A program made the translations under genes and the position numbers. From contig CAZWPX010000026.1 of assembly GCA_964636125.1 (NCBI GenBank), positions 1 to 64,000 of the forward strand: a stretch of DNA of 64,000 nt. The letters run 5' to 3'. Below are positions 44,848-52,910 of this stretch, piece after piece (within the stretch, counting starts at the first letter, position 1; each line of letters opens with the position of its first letter). The notes beneath the pieces were generated by a model. The model was not told the DNA's origin, searched no databases, and was given only the letters and a program-made list of their open reading frames with translations. This DNA is from CAJINA01 sp964636125. GTDB lineage: Bacteria; Desulfobacterota; Desulfobacteria; Desulfobacterales; CAJINA01.

Positions 44848-44876
44848 TTGATGTTAAAGCAATTAATAGATATAGA
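44848..44876 (+). promoter_or_regulatory. Sigma-70-type promoter of the LsrF-like cluster
   Basis: TTGATG (44848-44853), 17-base spacer, TATAGA (44871-44876), 53 bp upstream of the ATG at 44929. Confidence 0.55.
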
Positions 44877-44928
44877 CTAAAATAAATAGGTTCTAATGAA
44901 ATGCTTACACGCCATAAGGAGGACAATC

Positions 44929-45810
44929 ATGCCGGATATGGATGGAATAAAATTGGGTAAAGAGTATCACGTGGACAAACCTCAGGAGACAGAGGGCTTT
45001 TTTCTGAAAGGCTGTGGCTCCCTGGACTGGGGCATGAAAAACCGGCTGGCCCGGATTTTCAACCCGAAATCGGGCCGCACGGTCATGCTGGCCATCGACC
45101 ATGGCTACTTCCAGGGCCCCACCACCGGCCTGGAGCGCGTGGACATCGACATCATGCCCATCGCACCCCACGCCGACACCCTCATGCTGACCCGGGGTAT
45201 TTTAAGAAGCGTGGTGCCGCCTGCCTACCAGCAGCCCATCGTGCTGCGGGTATCCGGGGGAACCAGCATACTCAAGGAACTTTCCAATGAAGAGATCGCG
45301 GTCAGTATCGAAGAATCCATCCGCTTGAATGTCTGTGCCATGGCTGTGCAGGTTTTCATCGGCGGTGAGTATGAGAGACAATCCATTATCAATATGACCC
45401 GCATGGTGGATATGGGCAACCGCTACGGGATCCCCACCCTGGCCGTGACCGCAGTGGGCAAGGACATGGCCCGGGACGCCCGCTATTTCAGGCTGGCGAC
45501 CCGGATTTGCGCCGAGTTGGGGGCCACCTATGTTAAATCCTACTATATCGATGAAGGGTTTGAAACGGTCACGGCATCCTGCCCGGTGCCCATCGTCATG
45601 GCCGGGGGCAAAAAGATGCCCGAACTGGACGCCTTGACCATGGCCTACAACGCGGTGCAGCAGGGGGCTGCCGGTGTGGATATGGGGCGCAATATCTTCC
45701 AGTCCGCTTCACCTATTGCCATGCTGACCGCCGTTAAGTCTGTGGTTCACGACAATGCAACCCCGGATGAGGCCTTCGATCTCTATAACACGGTTAAAAG
45801 TCAGGGATAA
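44929..45810 (+). CDS. lsrF: LsrF-like class I aldolase/thiolase
   Basis: 293 residues from the ATG at 44929 with AAGGAGGAC upstream; an in-frame ATG at 44896 lacks such a site. Very close in pattern to E. coli LsrF: LKGCGSLDWGM, NPKSGRTVMLAIDHGYFQGPTT-type segment, RGILRSVVPP, and a Schiff-base lysine in YVKSYY. GVDMGRNIFQS near the end binds phosphate. LsrF cleaves phosphorylated autoinducer-2 derivatives; the same fold includes 2-amino-3,7-dideoxyheptulosonate synthase and archaeal FBP aldolase. No other lsr gene is nearby. Here it starts a four-gene run with an aspartokinase, so condensation with aspartate semialdehyde is an alternative role (inference). Confidence 0.88.
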   Translation: MPDMDGIKLGKEYHVDKPQETEGFFLKGCGSLDWGMKNRLARIFNPKSGRTVMLAIDHGYFQGPTTGLERVDIDIMPIAPHADTLMLTRGILRSVVPPAYQQPIVLRVSGGTSILKELSNEEIAVSIEESIRLNVCAMAVQVFIGGEYERQSIINMTRMVDMGNRYGIPTLAVTAVGKDMARDARYFRLATRICAELGATYVKSYYIDEGFETVTASCPVPIVMAGGKKMPELDALTMAYNAVQQGAAGVDMGRNIFQSASPIAMLTAVKSVVHDNATPDEAFDLYNTVKSQG

Positions 45811-46829
45811 TGAAAATGCGTATTGCCGTCTGGTACAACAACCATGACATCCGGATAGAGAAAACAACCCGGCCAGTGCCCGGCCCGCATGAAATGCTGG
45901 TCAAGGTTCTGGCCTGCGGCCTGTGCGGCAGCGACATCGTCGAATGGTACCGGCTGCCCCGGGCCCCCCTGGTACCAGGGCATGAAATCTGCGGGGAGGT
46001 TGTGGAAACGGGTACCGCCGTAGAAACATTTCAACCGGGTGACCGGGTCTTCATCGCCCCGAAAATCCCCTGCCTGCGGTGCGATTACTGTAAAGCCGGG
46101 CACTACCCGGTCTGCCCGCATGTAAAGGAACGTCTGCCCGGTGGATTAGCCGAGTATATCCGGGTGCCGGCCGCCCTCGTTGCAGGCGGCACCTACAGAC
46201 TGCCCGATGCCATTTCAGCTGACCAGAGCACTTTCATCGAACCGCTGGCGTGTGTGGTCAGAGCCCAAAACCTTTCCAAAGTGGCCGGCCACCATACGGT
46301 GATGATTTTCGGGTGCGGCATGTCCGGGCTTCTGCACATCAAACTCGCCAAGCAGAAAGGCTGCCGGGTGGTGGCTATTGATATCCAGCCTGAACGCCTT
46401 GACTATGCAGTCAGGTGCGGGGCTGACATTGTTATAGATGCCGGTCGGGATGTGCCCGCCCAACTGCTGAAAAAAAATCACGGGAAGGCCAATGTGGTGA
46501 TGTTGTGCACATCCGCCCTGTCTGCCATTGATCAGGCCTGGCAGTGCCTGGACAAAGGCGGCCGTATCGTTTTCTTCGCGGTACCTGACCCGGACAAGCC
46601 GGTTACAATTCCGATCAATGCGTTCTGGATGAACGAAGTGGCGGTCCTGACCTCCTACTATTGCGGACCGCCTGATATCGTCAAAGCCATGCAATTGCTG
46701 GAAACCGGGCGCATCCAGGTCGATGACCTTGTTACCCACCGCCTGCCCCTGGCAGAAATCGCCCGGGGATTTGAGCTGGTGCTGAAAGGGACTGAATCGG
46801 TCAAGGTTATTATCAGACCCAATGAATAA
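45810..46829 (+). CDS. Zinc-dependent alcohol dehydrogenase (MDR family)
   Basis: 339 residues. Start ATG overlaps the previous stop (TAATG). Catalytic zinc ligands in ACGLCGSD and PGHE; structural zinc cysteines in CLRCDYCKAGHYPVC; NAD-binding segment MIFGCGMSGLLHIKLAK. It resembles sorbitol/threonine dehydrogenase-like enzymes that oxidise secondary alcohols. Its substrate is probably the product or precursor of the adjoining aldolase (inference). It overlaps the next gene by 8 bp. Confidence 0.92.
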   Translation: MKMRIAVWYNNHDIRIEKTTRPVPGPHEMLVKVLACGLCGSDIVEWYRLPRAPLVPGHEICGEVVETGTAVETFQPGDRVFIAPKIPCLRCDYCKAGHYPVCPHVKERLPGGLAEYIRVPAALVAGGTYRLPDAISADQSTFIEPLACVVRAQNLSKVAGHHTVMIFGCGMSGLLHIKLAKQKGCRVVAIDIQPERLDYAVRCGADIVIDAGRDVPAQLLKKNHGKANVVMLCTSALSAIDQAWQCLDKGGRIVFFAVPDPDKPVTIPINAFWMNEVAVLTSYYCGPPDIVKAMQLLETGRIQVDDLVTHRLPLAEIARGFELVLKGTESVKVIIRPNE

Positions 46830-47640
46830 ACGCAGCGTTGCAAAAATACGAAATATGCAACCACCCGTAACAATTATCGGCATCGGGGAACTGGGTGGCA
46901 TCTTTGCCCGGGCCTTTTTACGCGCCGGGTATCCAGTTTATCCGGTCACCCGGGACATGCCGCCGGCTGCGGCCTTGGAACAGATCCCTTCATCGGTTCT
47001 GACGCTGATTGCCGTGGGAGAAAAAGACCTGCCCGGTTTACTGCAGGAGCTGATGCCCGGTCAGCGTGCCTCCGTGGGACTCCTGCAAAACGAACTGCTG
47101 CCGGACACATGGGTATCAAACGGTGTCACCGATCCAACGGTAATCTCAGTCTGGTTCGAGAAGAAGCAGGGCATGGACGTGAAAGTGCTGCGCCCGTCCC
47201 CGGTATTCGGTCCGCAGGCGGCCCTGGTGGCGGATGCATTGGAAGGCATCGGGATACCGTGCCGGCGCTTAGCCACGGCTGCCGATCTGCTCCTGGAGTT
47301 GGTCATAAAAAACGTCTTTGTTTACATGATCAATATATGCGGTTTGAAAACCGGTGGCACAACGGGAACACTTTGGGCGAATCATAACCAACTGGCCCGG
47401 AAGGTCGCCGCTGAAATTATAGATCTGCAGGAGTGTCTCACCGGTGCGTCATTTGACCGGGACAGCCTTATGACCGGGGTTGCCTCTGGGATTGCTGGCG
47501 ATCCCCGGCACAAGTGCATGGGCCGCAGTGCACCCTCTCGCCTGGAGCGATTTCTGGCAATGGCGGATCAGCAAGGCATCGCAGCGGATACCATTCGCTC
47601 TATCCAGGCTGAAGGCATTAGAGAAACACCAGAAAAATAG
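46822..47640 (+). CDS. Ketopantoate-reductase-like NAD(P)-binding protein
   Basis: 272 residues; the true start may be the second ATG at 46855, just before the nucleotide-binding fold TIIGIGELGGIFARAFLRAG. The C-terminal half is helical with VIKNVFVYMINICGLKTGGT, similar to the ApbA/PanE C domain (K-x-x-x-N). Length is a little below the family's ~300. It probably reduces a 2-oxo or 3-oxo acid. Overlap with the dehydrogenase gene puts it in the same operon. Confidence 0.7.
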   Translation: MNKRSVAKIRNMQPPVTIIGIGELGGIFARAFLRAGYPVYPVTRDMPPAAALEQIPSSVLTLIAVGEKDLPGLLQELMPGQRASVGLLQNELLPDTWVSNGVTDPTVISVWFEKKQGMDVKVLRPSPVFGPQAALVADALEGIGIPCRRLATAADLLLELVIKNVFVYMINICGLKTGGTTGTLWANHNQLARKVAAEIIDLQECLTGASFDRDSLMTGVASGIAGDPRHKCMGRSAPSRLERFLAMADQQGIAADTIRSIQAEGIRETPEK

Positions 47641-47748
47641 CAACGGATATAATCGCCGCGGAAACAAGGATAGCCAGCCGCGGTAGGCGGATAGGCTTTA
47701 ATAGTCACACGACATAATCAATCTTAGAAAAGGTATTTGTACAAGCAT

Positions 47749-49128
47749 ATGAAAGTTATCAAAGTCGGCGGCGGCTGCCTCAACGGGAAAAAAACAATTG
47801 CCAGAATCATTGATCTCATTGCCGACCGGGGACGCGGCCAGGTTTTTGTCGTCTCGGCCCTGAACGGCATCACCGATTTCTTAATCGACTCTATGGATGC
47901 GGCCCTGGAAGATGAAAACAACATCCCCGGGATTATCACCCGCCTTAAGGCCCGGCACAACCTGGTGGCCCGGCACCTGGTTCAAAGACCCAAAGAGGTG
48001 AAAAGCTTCAGCCAGGACCTGACCAAAACACTCAAAAAACTGGAGCGGCTCTACTACGGGCTGAATTTTACCGGCAAGATCTCACCTCGCCTGCGCGATG
48101 CCATCGTAAGCTTCGGGGAGCGGTTTTCCGCACAGTTGCTGACAGCAATTATCTCCAGTCGCGGCATATCGTCATCATATCACATGCCGCATAAGATCGG
48201 CATGCTCACAGACGGCAAATATGGAGATGCCACCGCTGACATCCCGGCCACAGCCAGGAACTTCAAAAACAGTCTGGCCCCGGCCCTCAGTACCAAAAAG
48301 ATCCTGTTTATACCGGGTTTTTTCGGTGTGAGCAAAAACGGCGACATTACCACGTTCGGGCGCGGCGGCAGCGATTATTCCGCCGCGGTGGTCACGGCCG
48401 CATTGAAAGCTGAAGTCCTGGAAATCTGGAAAGACGTGGATGGATTCATGAGTGCGGACCCCAAACTGGTTCCCTGCGCGGAACTGATCCCGACTCTGTC
48501 TTACGAAGAGGCCTCAGAGCTGGCATATTTCGGCGCCCGGATTCTGCACCCGCGCTCGGTTGAACCCGTCAGGACCCGCAAGCTGGATATTACCATTAAA
48601 AATACGCTCAACCCCGAAGCCGCCGGCAGTCTCATCACCGCCCGCAGCCCTCGTTCGAAAACCATCATCAAGAGCGTAGCGCATGATTGTAATATCGGCA
48701 TTTTGAAGGTTCACGCGGCAGGTGTTGGGGCTCGGCCGGGCATCCTCGCCGAAGTGGCCGCCGGGATTACCGGCCAGGGCATCAATATCAAAGCGGTGGT
48801 CACCTCCCAGACATGCATCAGCCTGCTGCTGGCCGGTCAGGACCTGGTACCTGGCGTGGCGGCCTTGAAAACACTGCGCCCCAAACCATTTCGACGCCTT
48901 GAAACCGTTGCGGACATTGCCCTGATCAGCATCGTTGGGGAAGGTCTGCTGACCCGCAAGGGCATTGCCGCAAATTGCTTTTCAGCGGTAGCCGCGGCCG
49001 GCGTCAACGTGGAGATGATATCGTTCGGTCCATCCCGGGCGGCCCTTTATTTTCTGACCAAAAAGAAAAACCTTAAAAAAGCGGTCACGGCCATACATGA
49101 AATATTTTTCCCCGCGTGTGCAGTTTAA
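47749..49128 (+). CDS. Aspartate kinase with ACT domains
   Basis: 459 residues from the ATG at 47749; a TTG four codons upstream is also open. Kinase domain: KVGGGCL where most aspartokinases have KFGGTSV, GFFGVSKNGDITTFGRGGSDYSA-type catalytic segment, and YEEASELAYFGARILHP. Two ACT domains follow (about 310-455, GVGARPGILAEVAAGI and IVGEGLLTRKGIAAN). It phosphorylates aspartate. It lies 108 bp behind the reductase-like gene, in a cluster with an aldolase rather than with lysine or threonine genes, and may supply a dedicated aspartyl-phosphate or semialdehyde pool. Confidence 0.9.
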   Translation: MKVIKVGGGCLNGKKTIARIIDLIADRGRGQVFVVSALNGITDFLIDSMDAALEDENNIPGIITRLKARHNLVARHLVQRPKEVKSFSQDLTKTLKKLERLYYGLNFTGKISPRLRDAIVSFGERFSAQLLTAIISSRGISSSYHMPHKIGMLTDGKYGDATADIPATARNFKNSLAPALSTKKILFIPGFFGVSKNGDITTFGRGGSDYSAAVVTAALKAEVLEIWKDVDGFMSADPKLVPCAELIPTLSYEEASELAYFGARILHPRSVEPVRTRKLDITIKNTLNPEAAGSLITARSPRSKTIIKSVAHDCNIGILKVHAAGVGARPGILAEVAAGITGQGINIKAVVTSQTCISLLLAGQDLVPGVAALKTLRPKPFRRLETVADIALISIVGEGLLTRKGIAANCFSAVAAAGVNVEMISFGPSRAALYFLTKKKNLKKAVTAIHEIFFPACAV

Positions 49129-49167
49129 GATTCCCGGCCCGGAGAGGCTGTGTCACAATTAACGAAG

Positions 49168-49331
49168 TAGCCCAAAACTGATAAGTTTGAAGTGACTAAA
49201 GTGATCTAAAATGCCTAAAGTTCTGGTGTCACTTCGCTCCGCTGGTTTTATCCAATCAGTAGAATGCCTTAACTTTAGATCACTTTTAACTTTAGTTCAC
49301 TTTAGCTCACTTGCATCAATCAGTATGGCCT
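49168..49331. repeat. Inverted pair of CTTTAG-TCACTT arrays
   Basis: Left arm (about 49168-49222) and right arm (about 49270-49331) are imperfect reverse complements. Each carries repeats of the 10-base unit ACTTTAGNTC (three units in the right arm). A CTGAT/ATCAG pair and a GCCC/GGCC pair close the outer ends. About 47 bp lie between. A half-copy occurs at 51831-51857. Confidence 0.65.
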
Positions 49332-49349
49332 AGCCAATTATCTCTGACC

Positions 49350-49387
49350 CCCGAATGGCGGGACAGGCTCCCGAATAACGGGACAAG
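49350..49387 (+). repeat. Two tandem copies of CCCGAATNNCGGGACARG
   Basis: Copies at 49350-49367 and 49370-49387, 20-bp period, each with an internal CCCG/CGGG dyad. Origin unknown. Confidence 0.6.
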
Positions 49388-49420
49388 TTTGGCCCTGACC
49401 AGGTTTTAAGGTCGAATAAA

Positions 49421-49450
49421 CACTGGATTCCGGATTGAGTCCGGAATGAC
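49421..49450. repeat. GTCATTCCGG-type palindrome
   Basis: ATTCCGGA and TCCGGAAT arms about 4 bases apart, ending in GAATGAC. Same motif family as 43800-43885. The other repeats listed here fill most of the 379-bp gap between the aspartokinase and the TrmB gene; no gene is seen in it. Confidence 0.65.
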
Positions 49451-49507
49451 AAAAAGGCCTGATGGCTGGTTTCGCGCATTGCAACACAGTCTCGGAGGAC
49501 AAGGCTT

Positions 49508-50365
49508 ATGGAAAACAGGATAAAAGCTGCGTATGCGGCCCTCACGGCCCTTGGTTTCGGTAACTATGAAGCCCGGGCGTATTGCGCCCTTTTGACCCGT
49601 TCGCCGGCCAACGGCTACCAGGTGGCCCAGGAAAGCGGGATCCCCAGGGCTAAGATATACGAATGCCTCCAGCGCCTGGTGTCCCGCGGTGCCGCTATCC
49701 AGGTGGAAAGTCAGGATGACGCAGCTCGCCTGTTCGCACCCACGGACCCGCAAGAATTGATGAACAGTATGGCAGATGGATTTTCGGCCTCGCTGGACCG
49801 GGCCCGGGACGCACTGGACAATTTCAAGGATTCTCCCCGGATGGCTGAAGTCCTCTGGCGTATCACCTCCCGCCAGGACCTGGTGGATCGCGGACTGAAA
49901 CTGACCGGCAGCGTAACACAGACCCTGCATGTGGCCATCTGGTCGGATGAATTTGAAAAACTTCTGCCCAGCCTGCTGGCTGCAGCCCAAAATGGCATCC
50001 AGATTGCCCTGGTGCTCTACGACCCACACCCGGGCCTGGCAAAACTCCAGCGGCTCTGCCCCGGGGTCATCGCGCACAACCGGAGCAAACGACAGGCGAT
50101 TCCGGTCATGGGCCGTCAATTTGTCCTGGTAGCCGACATGGAACGCTGCATCAGCGGTTCGATTTTCCCTGCCAACGTGGTCGAAGGCGTTTTCACCATG
50201 AATCCTGGCCTGGTCACCAATGCTGTTGACCTGGTAAACCACGAAATCTACCTGGAAAGGGTCATGGTGGCGGCCGGTGGCCGCATCACCGAAATATTCG
50301 GGAACGACCTCGAAAAATTAGACCCTTTCCGCCTGCCTGATTTAAACCTGCCTGATTTAAAATAG
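49508..50365 (+). CDS. TrmB-family transcriptional regulator
   Basis: 285 residues. N-terminal winged helix (about 8-80): ALGFGNYEARAYCALLTRSP, then IPRAKIYECLQRLVSRGAA, the TrmB recognition pattern. A short coiled coil (about 83-115) and a C-terminal PLD-like sensor domain follow. TrmB regulators bind sugars or other metabolites and act on adjacent genes. The likely target is the aminotransferase promoter just downstream. GGAGG lies 11 bases before the ATG. The C-terminus ends in a duplicated LPDL, from a 15-bp tandem duplication in the DNA (50335-50363). Confidence 0.85.
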   Translation: MENRIKAAYAALTALGFGNYEARAYCALLTRSPANGYQVAQESGIPRAKIYECLQRLVSRGAAIQVESQDDAARLFAPTDPQELMNSMADGFSASLDRARDALDNFKDSPRMAEVLWRITSRQDLVDRGLKLTGSVTQTLHVAIWSDEFEKLLPSLLAAAQNGIQIALVLYDPHPGLAKLQRLCPGVIAHNRSKRQAIPVMGRQFVLVADMERCISGSIFPANVVEGVFTMNPGLVTNAVDLVNHEIYLERVMVAAGGRITEIFGNDLEKLDPFRLPDLNLPDLK

Positions 50366-50442
50366 ACTTTAGGGCCGCGGAAAAAATGTTTTGTTCCAGA
50401 AGGCGCCCTGATTTGCACCGGATTCCCGTCGCCACAAACCCG

Positions 50443-50471
50443 TTGACAAAAACCGTGCCCCCCGCTATAGT
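50443..50471 (+). promoter_or_regulatory. Near-consensus sigma-70-type promoter of the aminotransferase gene
   Basis: TTGACA (50443-50448), 17-base spacer, TATAGT (50466-50471). An ATAGT-AGTC-ACTAT dyad (50480-50493) lies around the expected start point and is a candidate operator for the TrmB-type regulator encoded just upstream. Confidence 0.75.
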
Positions 50472-50520
50472 TACCACCATAGTAGTCACTATCAGAAAAC
50501 ACTGTGAATAAGGGGGCGCC

Positions 50521-51810
50521 ATGCTGGATTTCAATACCGATCATTATCACTTTGGTCTTTCTCAGATTCCGGACCAGACCATCATGTCCAATGAGGAAAC
50601 GTTTGGTGCCCATCATTATGAACGCATCGACGTGGTCATTCGCCAGGCCCAAAACTGCTGGCTGACTGACATGCACGGCAATCGCTATCTCGATTGCCTG
50701 GCCGCCTACTCAGCAGCCAACCCCGGGCATCACCATCCCAAAATCGTTGCGGCCCTCACAGACGCCCTGGCCGGAAACTATGCGTCTGTTATCTCCAATG
50801 TGGTTTACACCGACCCACTGGGGGTATTCCTGCGTAAGATGGGAGAAATCGTGCCGCCCCTCGGGCCCCGTTTTGGCAGCCGCGGCAATAAAGTCCTGCC
50901 TAAAAACGGCGGGGTTGAATCCGTGGAAACCGCCATCAAAATGGCCCGCTTTTATGGCTGGAAGAAAAAGGGCATTCCCGATGGAAAACAGGAAATCGTC
51001 GTTTTCGAAAACAATTTTCACGGCCGCATGATCACGGTGGTCTCTTTTTCCAGCACCCCTAAATACCGGGAGGGTTTCGGCCCGCTCACGCCGGGCTTTG
51101 TCTCCGTGGCCTATAACGATCTGGAACAGGTCAAAAAGGCCATTAACCCGAATACCTGCGGCATCCTGGTTGAACCCATGCAGGGCGAAGGCGGCATGCG
51201 GGTTCCGGATGACGGCTTTCTAAAAGGTCTGCGCCGCCTGGCCGATGACAACGACCTGCTGCTGCTCTTCGATGAGATCCAGGTGGGCCTGGGACGCAGC
51301 GGCAAAATGTTCTGTTTCGAGCATTCCAACGTGGTGCCCGATGGCCTTATCCTCGGCAAGGCCCTCTCCGGTGGATTGGTACCGCTCTCGGTCTTTGTTA
51401 CCAACCGCGAATTAATGGACATGGCCTTCAATATCGGCTCGGATGGCTCAACCTTCGGCGGGTATCCCCTGGCCTGTGTTGCCGGGATTGCCGCCCTGGA
51501 TGTACTCAAAGAGGAGTATCTGCCTGAACGCGCCGCTGAGCAGGGCCAGAAACTGATCACCAGGATACGGGAGATTGCCGCCCGTGCGCCGGCCATTAAA
51601 GAGGTGCGCGGCAAAGGACTGTTTATCGGGATTGAGGTAGAACAGGGGCATGCCATGCGGTACTGCCGGCAGCTGTTGGAAATGGGCCTGCTGGCCAACG
51701 ACAGCCATGGCCACACGATCCGGATTTCGCCGCCGCTGACTATCAATGATGAAGAGATAGACTACCTGGTAACCCGGCTCGACAGAGTTCTCACTGGTGA
51801 CCAGTCGTAG
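50521..51810 (+). CDS. Class III aminotransferase, ornithine-aminotransferase-like
   Basis: 429 residues. PLP-dependent fold type I: YLDCLAAYSAANPGHHHPKI near the N-terminus, NGGVESVETAIKMAR, FHGRM, the aspartate in FDEIQVGLGRSG, and the Schiff-base lysine in GKALSGG. It moves an omega-amino group to an oxo acid. The N-terminal ~35 residues are an extension compared with bacterial RocD. Substrate could be ornithine, lysine, 4-aminobutyrate or a product of the aldolase cluster; not decided by the sequence. Confidence 0.9.
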   Translation: MLDFNTDHYHFGLSQIPDQTIMSNEETFGAHHYERIDVVIRQAQNCWLTDMHGNRYLDCLAAYSAANPGHHHPKIVAALTDALAGNYASVISNVVYTDPLGVFLRKMGEIVPPLGPRFGSRGNKVLPKNGGVESVETAIKMARFYGWKKKGIPDGKQEIVVFENNFHGRMITVVSFSSTPKYREGFGPLTPGFVSVAYNDLEQVKKAINPNTCGILVEPMQGEGGMRVPDDGFLKGLRRLADDNDLLLLFDEIQVGLGRSGKMFCFEHSNVVPDGLILGKALSGGLVPLSVFVTNRELMDMAFNIGSDGSTFGGYPLACVAGIAALDVLKEEYLPERAAEQGQKLITRIREIAARAPAIKEVRGKGLFIGIEVEQGHAMRYCRQLLEMGLLANDSHGHTIRISPPLTINDEEIDYLVTRLDRVLTGDQS

Positions 51811-51830
51811 GGAATCCATTGGCAATGGTG

Positions 51831-51857
51831 CAATTTTTAGTGCACTTTAGTCACTTG
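51831..51857 (+). repeat. Half-copy of the CTTTAG-TCACTT repeat
   Basis: TTTTAGTGCACTTTAGTCAC then TTGC, resembling the right arm of the element at 49168-49331, just after the aminotransferase stop. Confidence 0.5.
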
Positions 51858-51895
51858 CTTTTCTCTCCTGAAACCAACCTGAGCCTGGCGCTTGA

Positions 51896-52120
51896 ATGCC
51901 TGGCCGACTCCAGTACAAAATTCTGACCTGCCAGTTTAAAACCATCTTTCGCCACCTGGAGAGAAATGGCATGGTGGTAGAAAAAGTACTGATCCAGTTC
52001 AGGGATCAGTACATCGATCAGCAAATCCCCACCCTGTTTGCCTTTTTTAAAACTGTCGGGTTTACATCTTCACAAAAGGGCGCTATGTCATTGGCCAGCA
52101 GATCCAAGTGGATTCAGACA
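51896..52120 (+). pseudogene. Possible GNAT acetyltransferase C-terminal remnant
   Basis: An open frame just before nadE contains VLIQFRDQYIDQQIPTLFAF, then FKTVGFTSS, which resembles the last strand and helix of GNAT proteins (RD-D-LLxFFxxxGFxPS). It runs into nadE out of frame and has no ribosome site. Only this short similarity supports it. Confidence 0.3.
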
Positions 52121-52136
52121 AGGAGAGGACGTACCC

Positions 52137-52910
52137 ATGCAGACAGAGAAGGTGATCGATCACATTGTCAACTGGCTGAAAACCTATTGCGAAACTGCGG
52201 GTATGACCGGCTTCACCGTAGGCGTATCAGGCGGCATTGATTCAGCGGTTACGTCAACCCTTTGTGCCCGGACCGGGAAAAGCGTCCTGGCCCTCAATAT
52301 GCCTATCTACCAGACAACCGACCAGGTGACCCTTTCATTTGAGCATATCCAGTGGCTTGAAGAAAACTATGACACGGTTCAGGGGATTGACGTGGACCTG
52401 ACCCCGACCTTCAAAACGATCGAACAGACCCTGCCGGCCGAAATTCAAGACGGGCTTTCCATGGCCAACACCCGCTCGCGCCTGCGCATGCTGACGCTAT
52501 ACGCTTTTTCGACCCACTACCGGATGCTGGTGGCCGGCACCGGTAATAAAGTGGAGGATTTTGGAGTTGGATTCTATACAAAATATGGTGATGGCGGGGT
52601 AGATCTATCACCCATTGCCGGCCTCTTGAAATCTGAAGTGTATGCAATTGGACGGGAGCTGGGGGTCATAGAGGAGATATTAAAGGCCCCGCCCACCGAT
52701 GGGCTCTGGGAAGATGGCCGCACCGATGAGAAACAGATCGGCGCCACCTATGATGAACTTGAATGGGCCATGGCGCATGATGAAAATTCCACGCTGGAAT
52801 TAAGCCCGCGCCAAAAAGCGGTCCTCTCCATCTACCTGGGCTACAACCGGGCCAACCGGCATAAAATGCTGCCGATTCCGGTCTGCAAAATCCCGGACGA
52901 CTTGAAGTGA
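52137..52910 (+). CDS. nadE: NAD+ synthase
   Basis: 257 residues from the ATG at 52137 (AGGAGAGG upstream); the longer open frame lacks such a site. The PP-loop is GVSGGIDSA, the deamido-NAD site reads NTRSRLRMLTLYAFS, and AGTGNKVEDFGVGFYTKYGD is the ATP/magnesium loop. It amidates nicotinic acid adenine dinucleotide using ammonia; there is no glutaminase domain. It overlaps the next gene by 4 bp. Confidence 0.93.
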   Translation: MQTEKVIDHIVNWLKTYCETAGMTGFTVGVSGGIDSAVTSTLCARTGKSVLALNMPIYQTTDQVTLSFEHIQWLEENYDTVQGIDVDLTPTFKTIEQTLPAEIQDGLSMANTRSRLRMLTLYAFSTHYRMLVAGTGNKVEDFGVGFYTKYGDGGVDLSPIAGLLKSEVYAIGRELGVIEEILKAPPTDGLWEDGRTDEKQIGATYDELEWAMAHDENSTLELSPRQKAVLSIYLGYNRANRHKMLPIPVCKIPDDLK

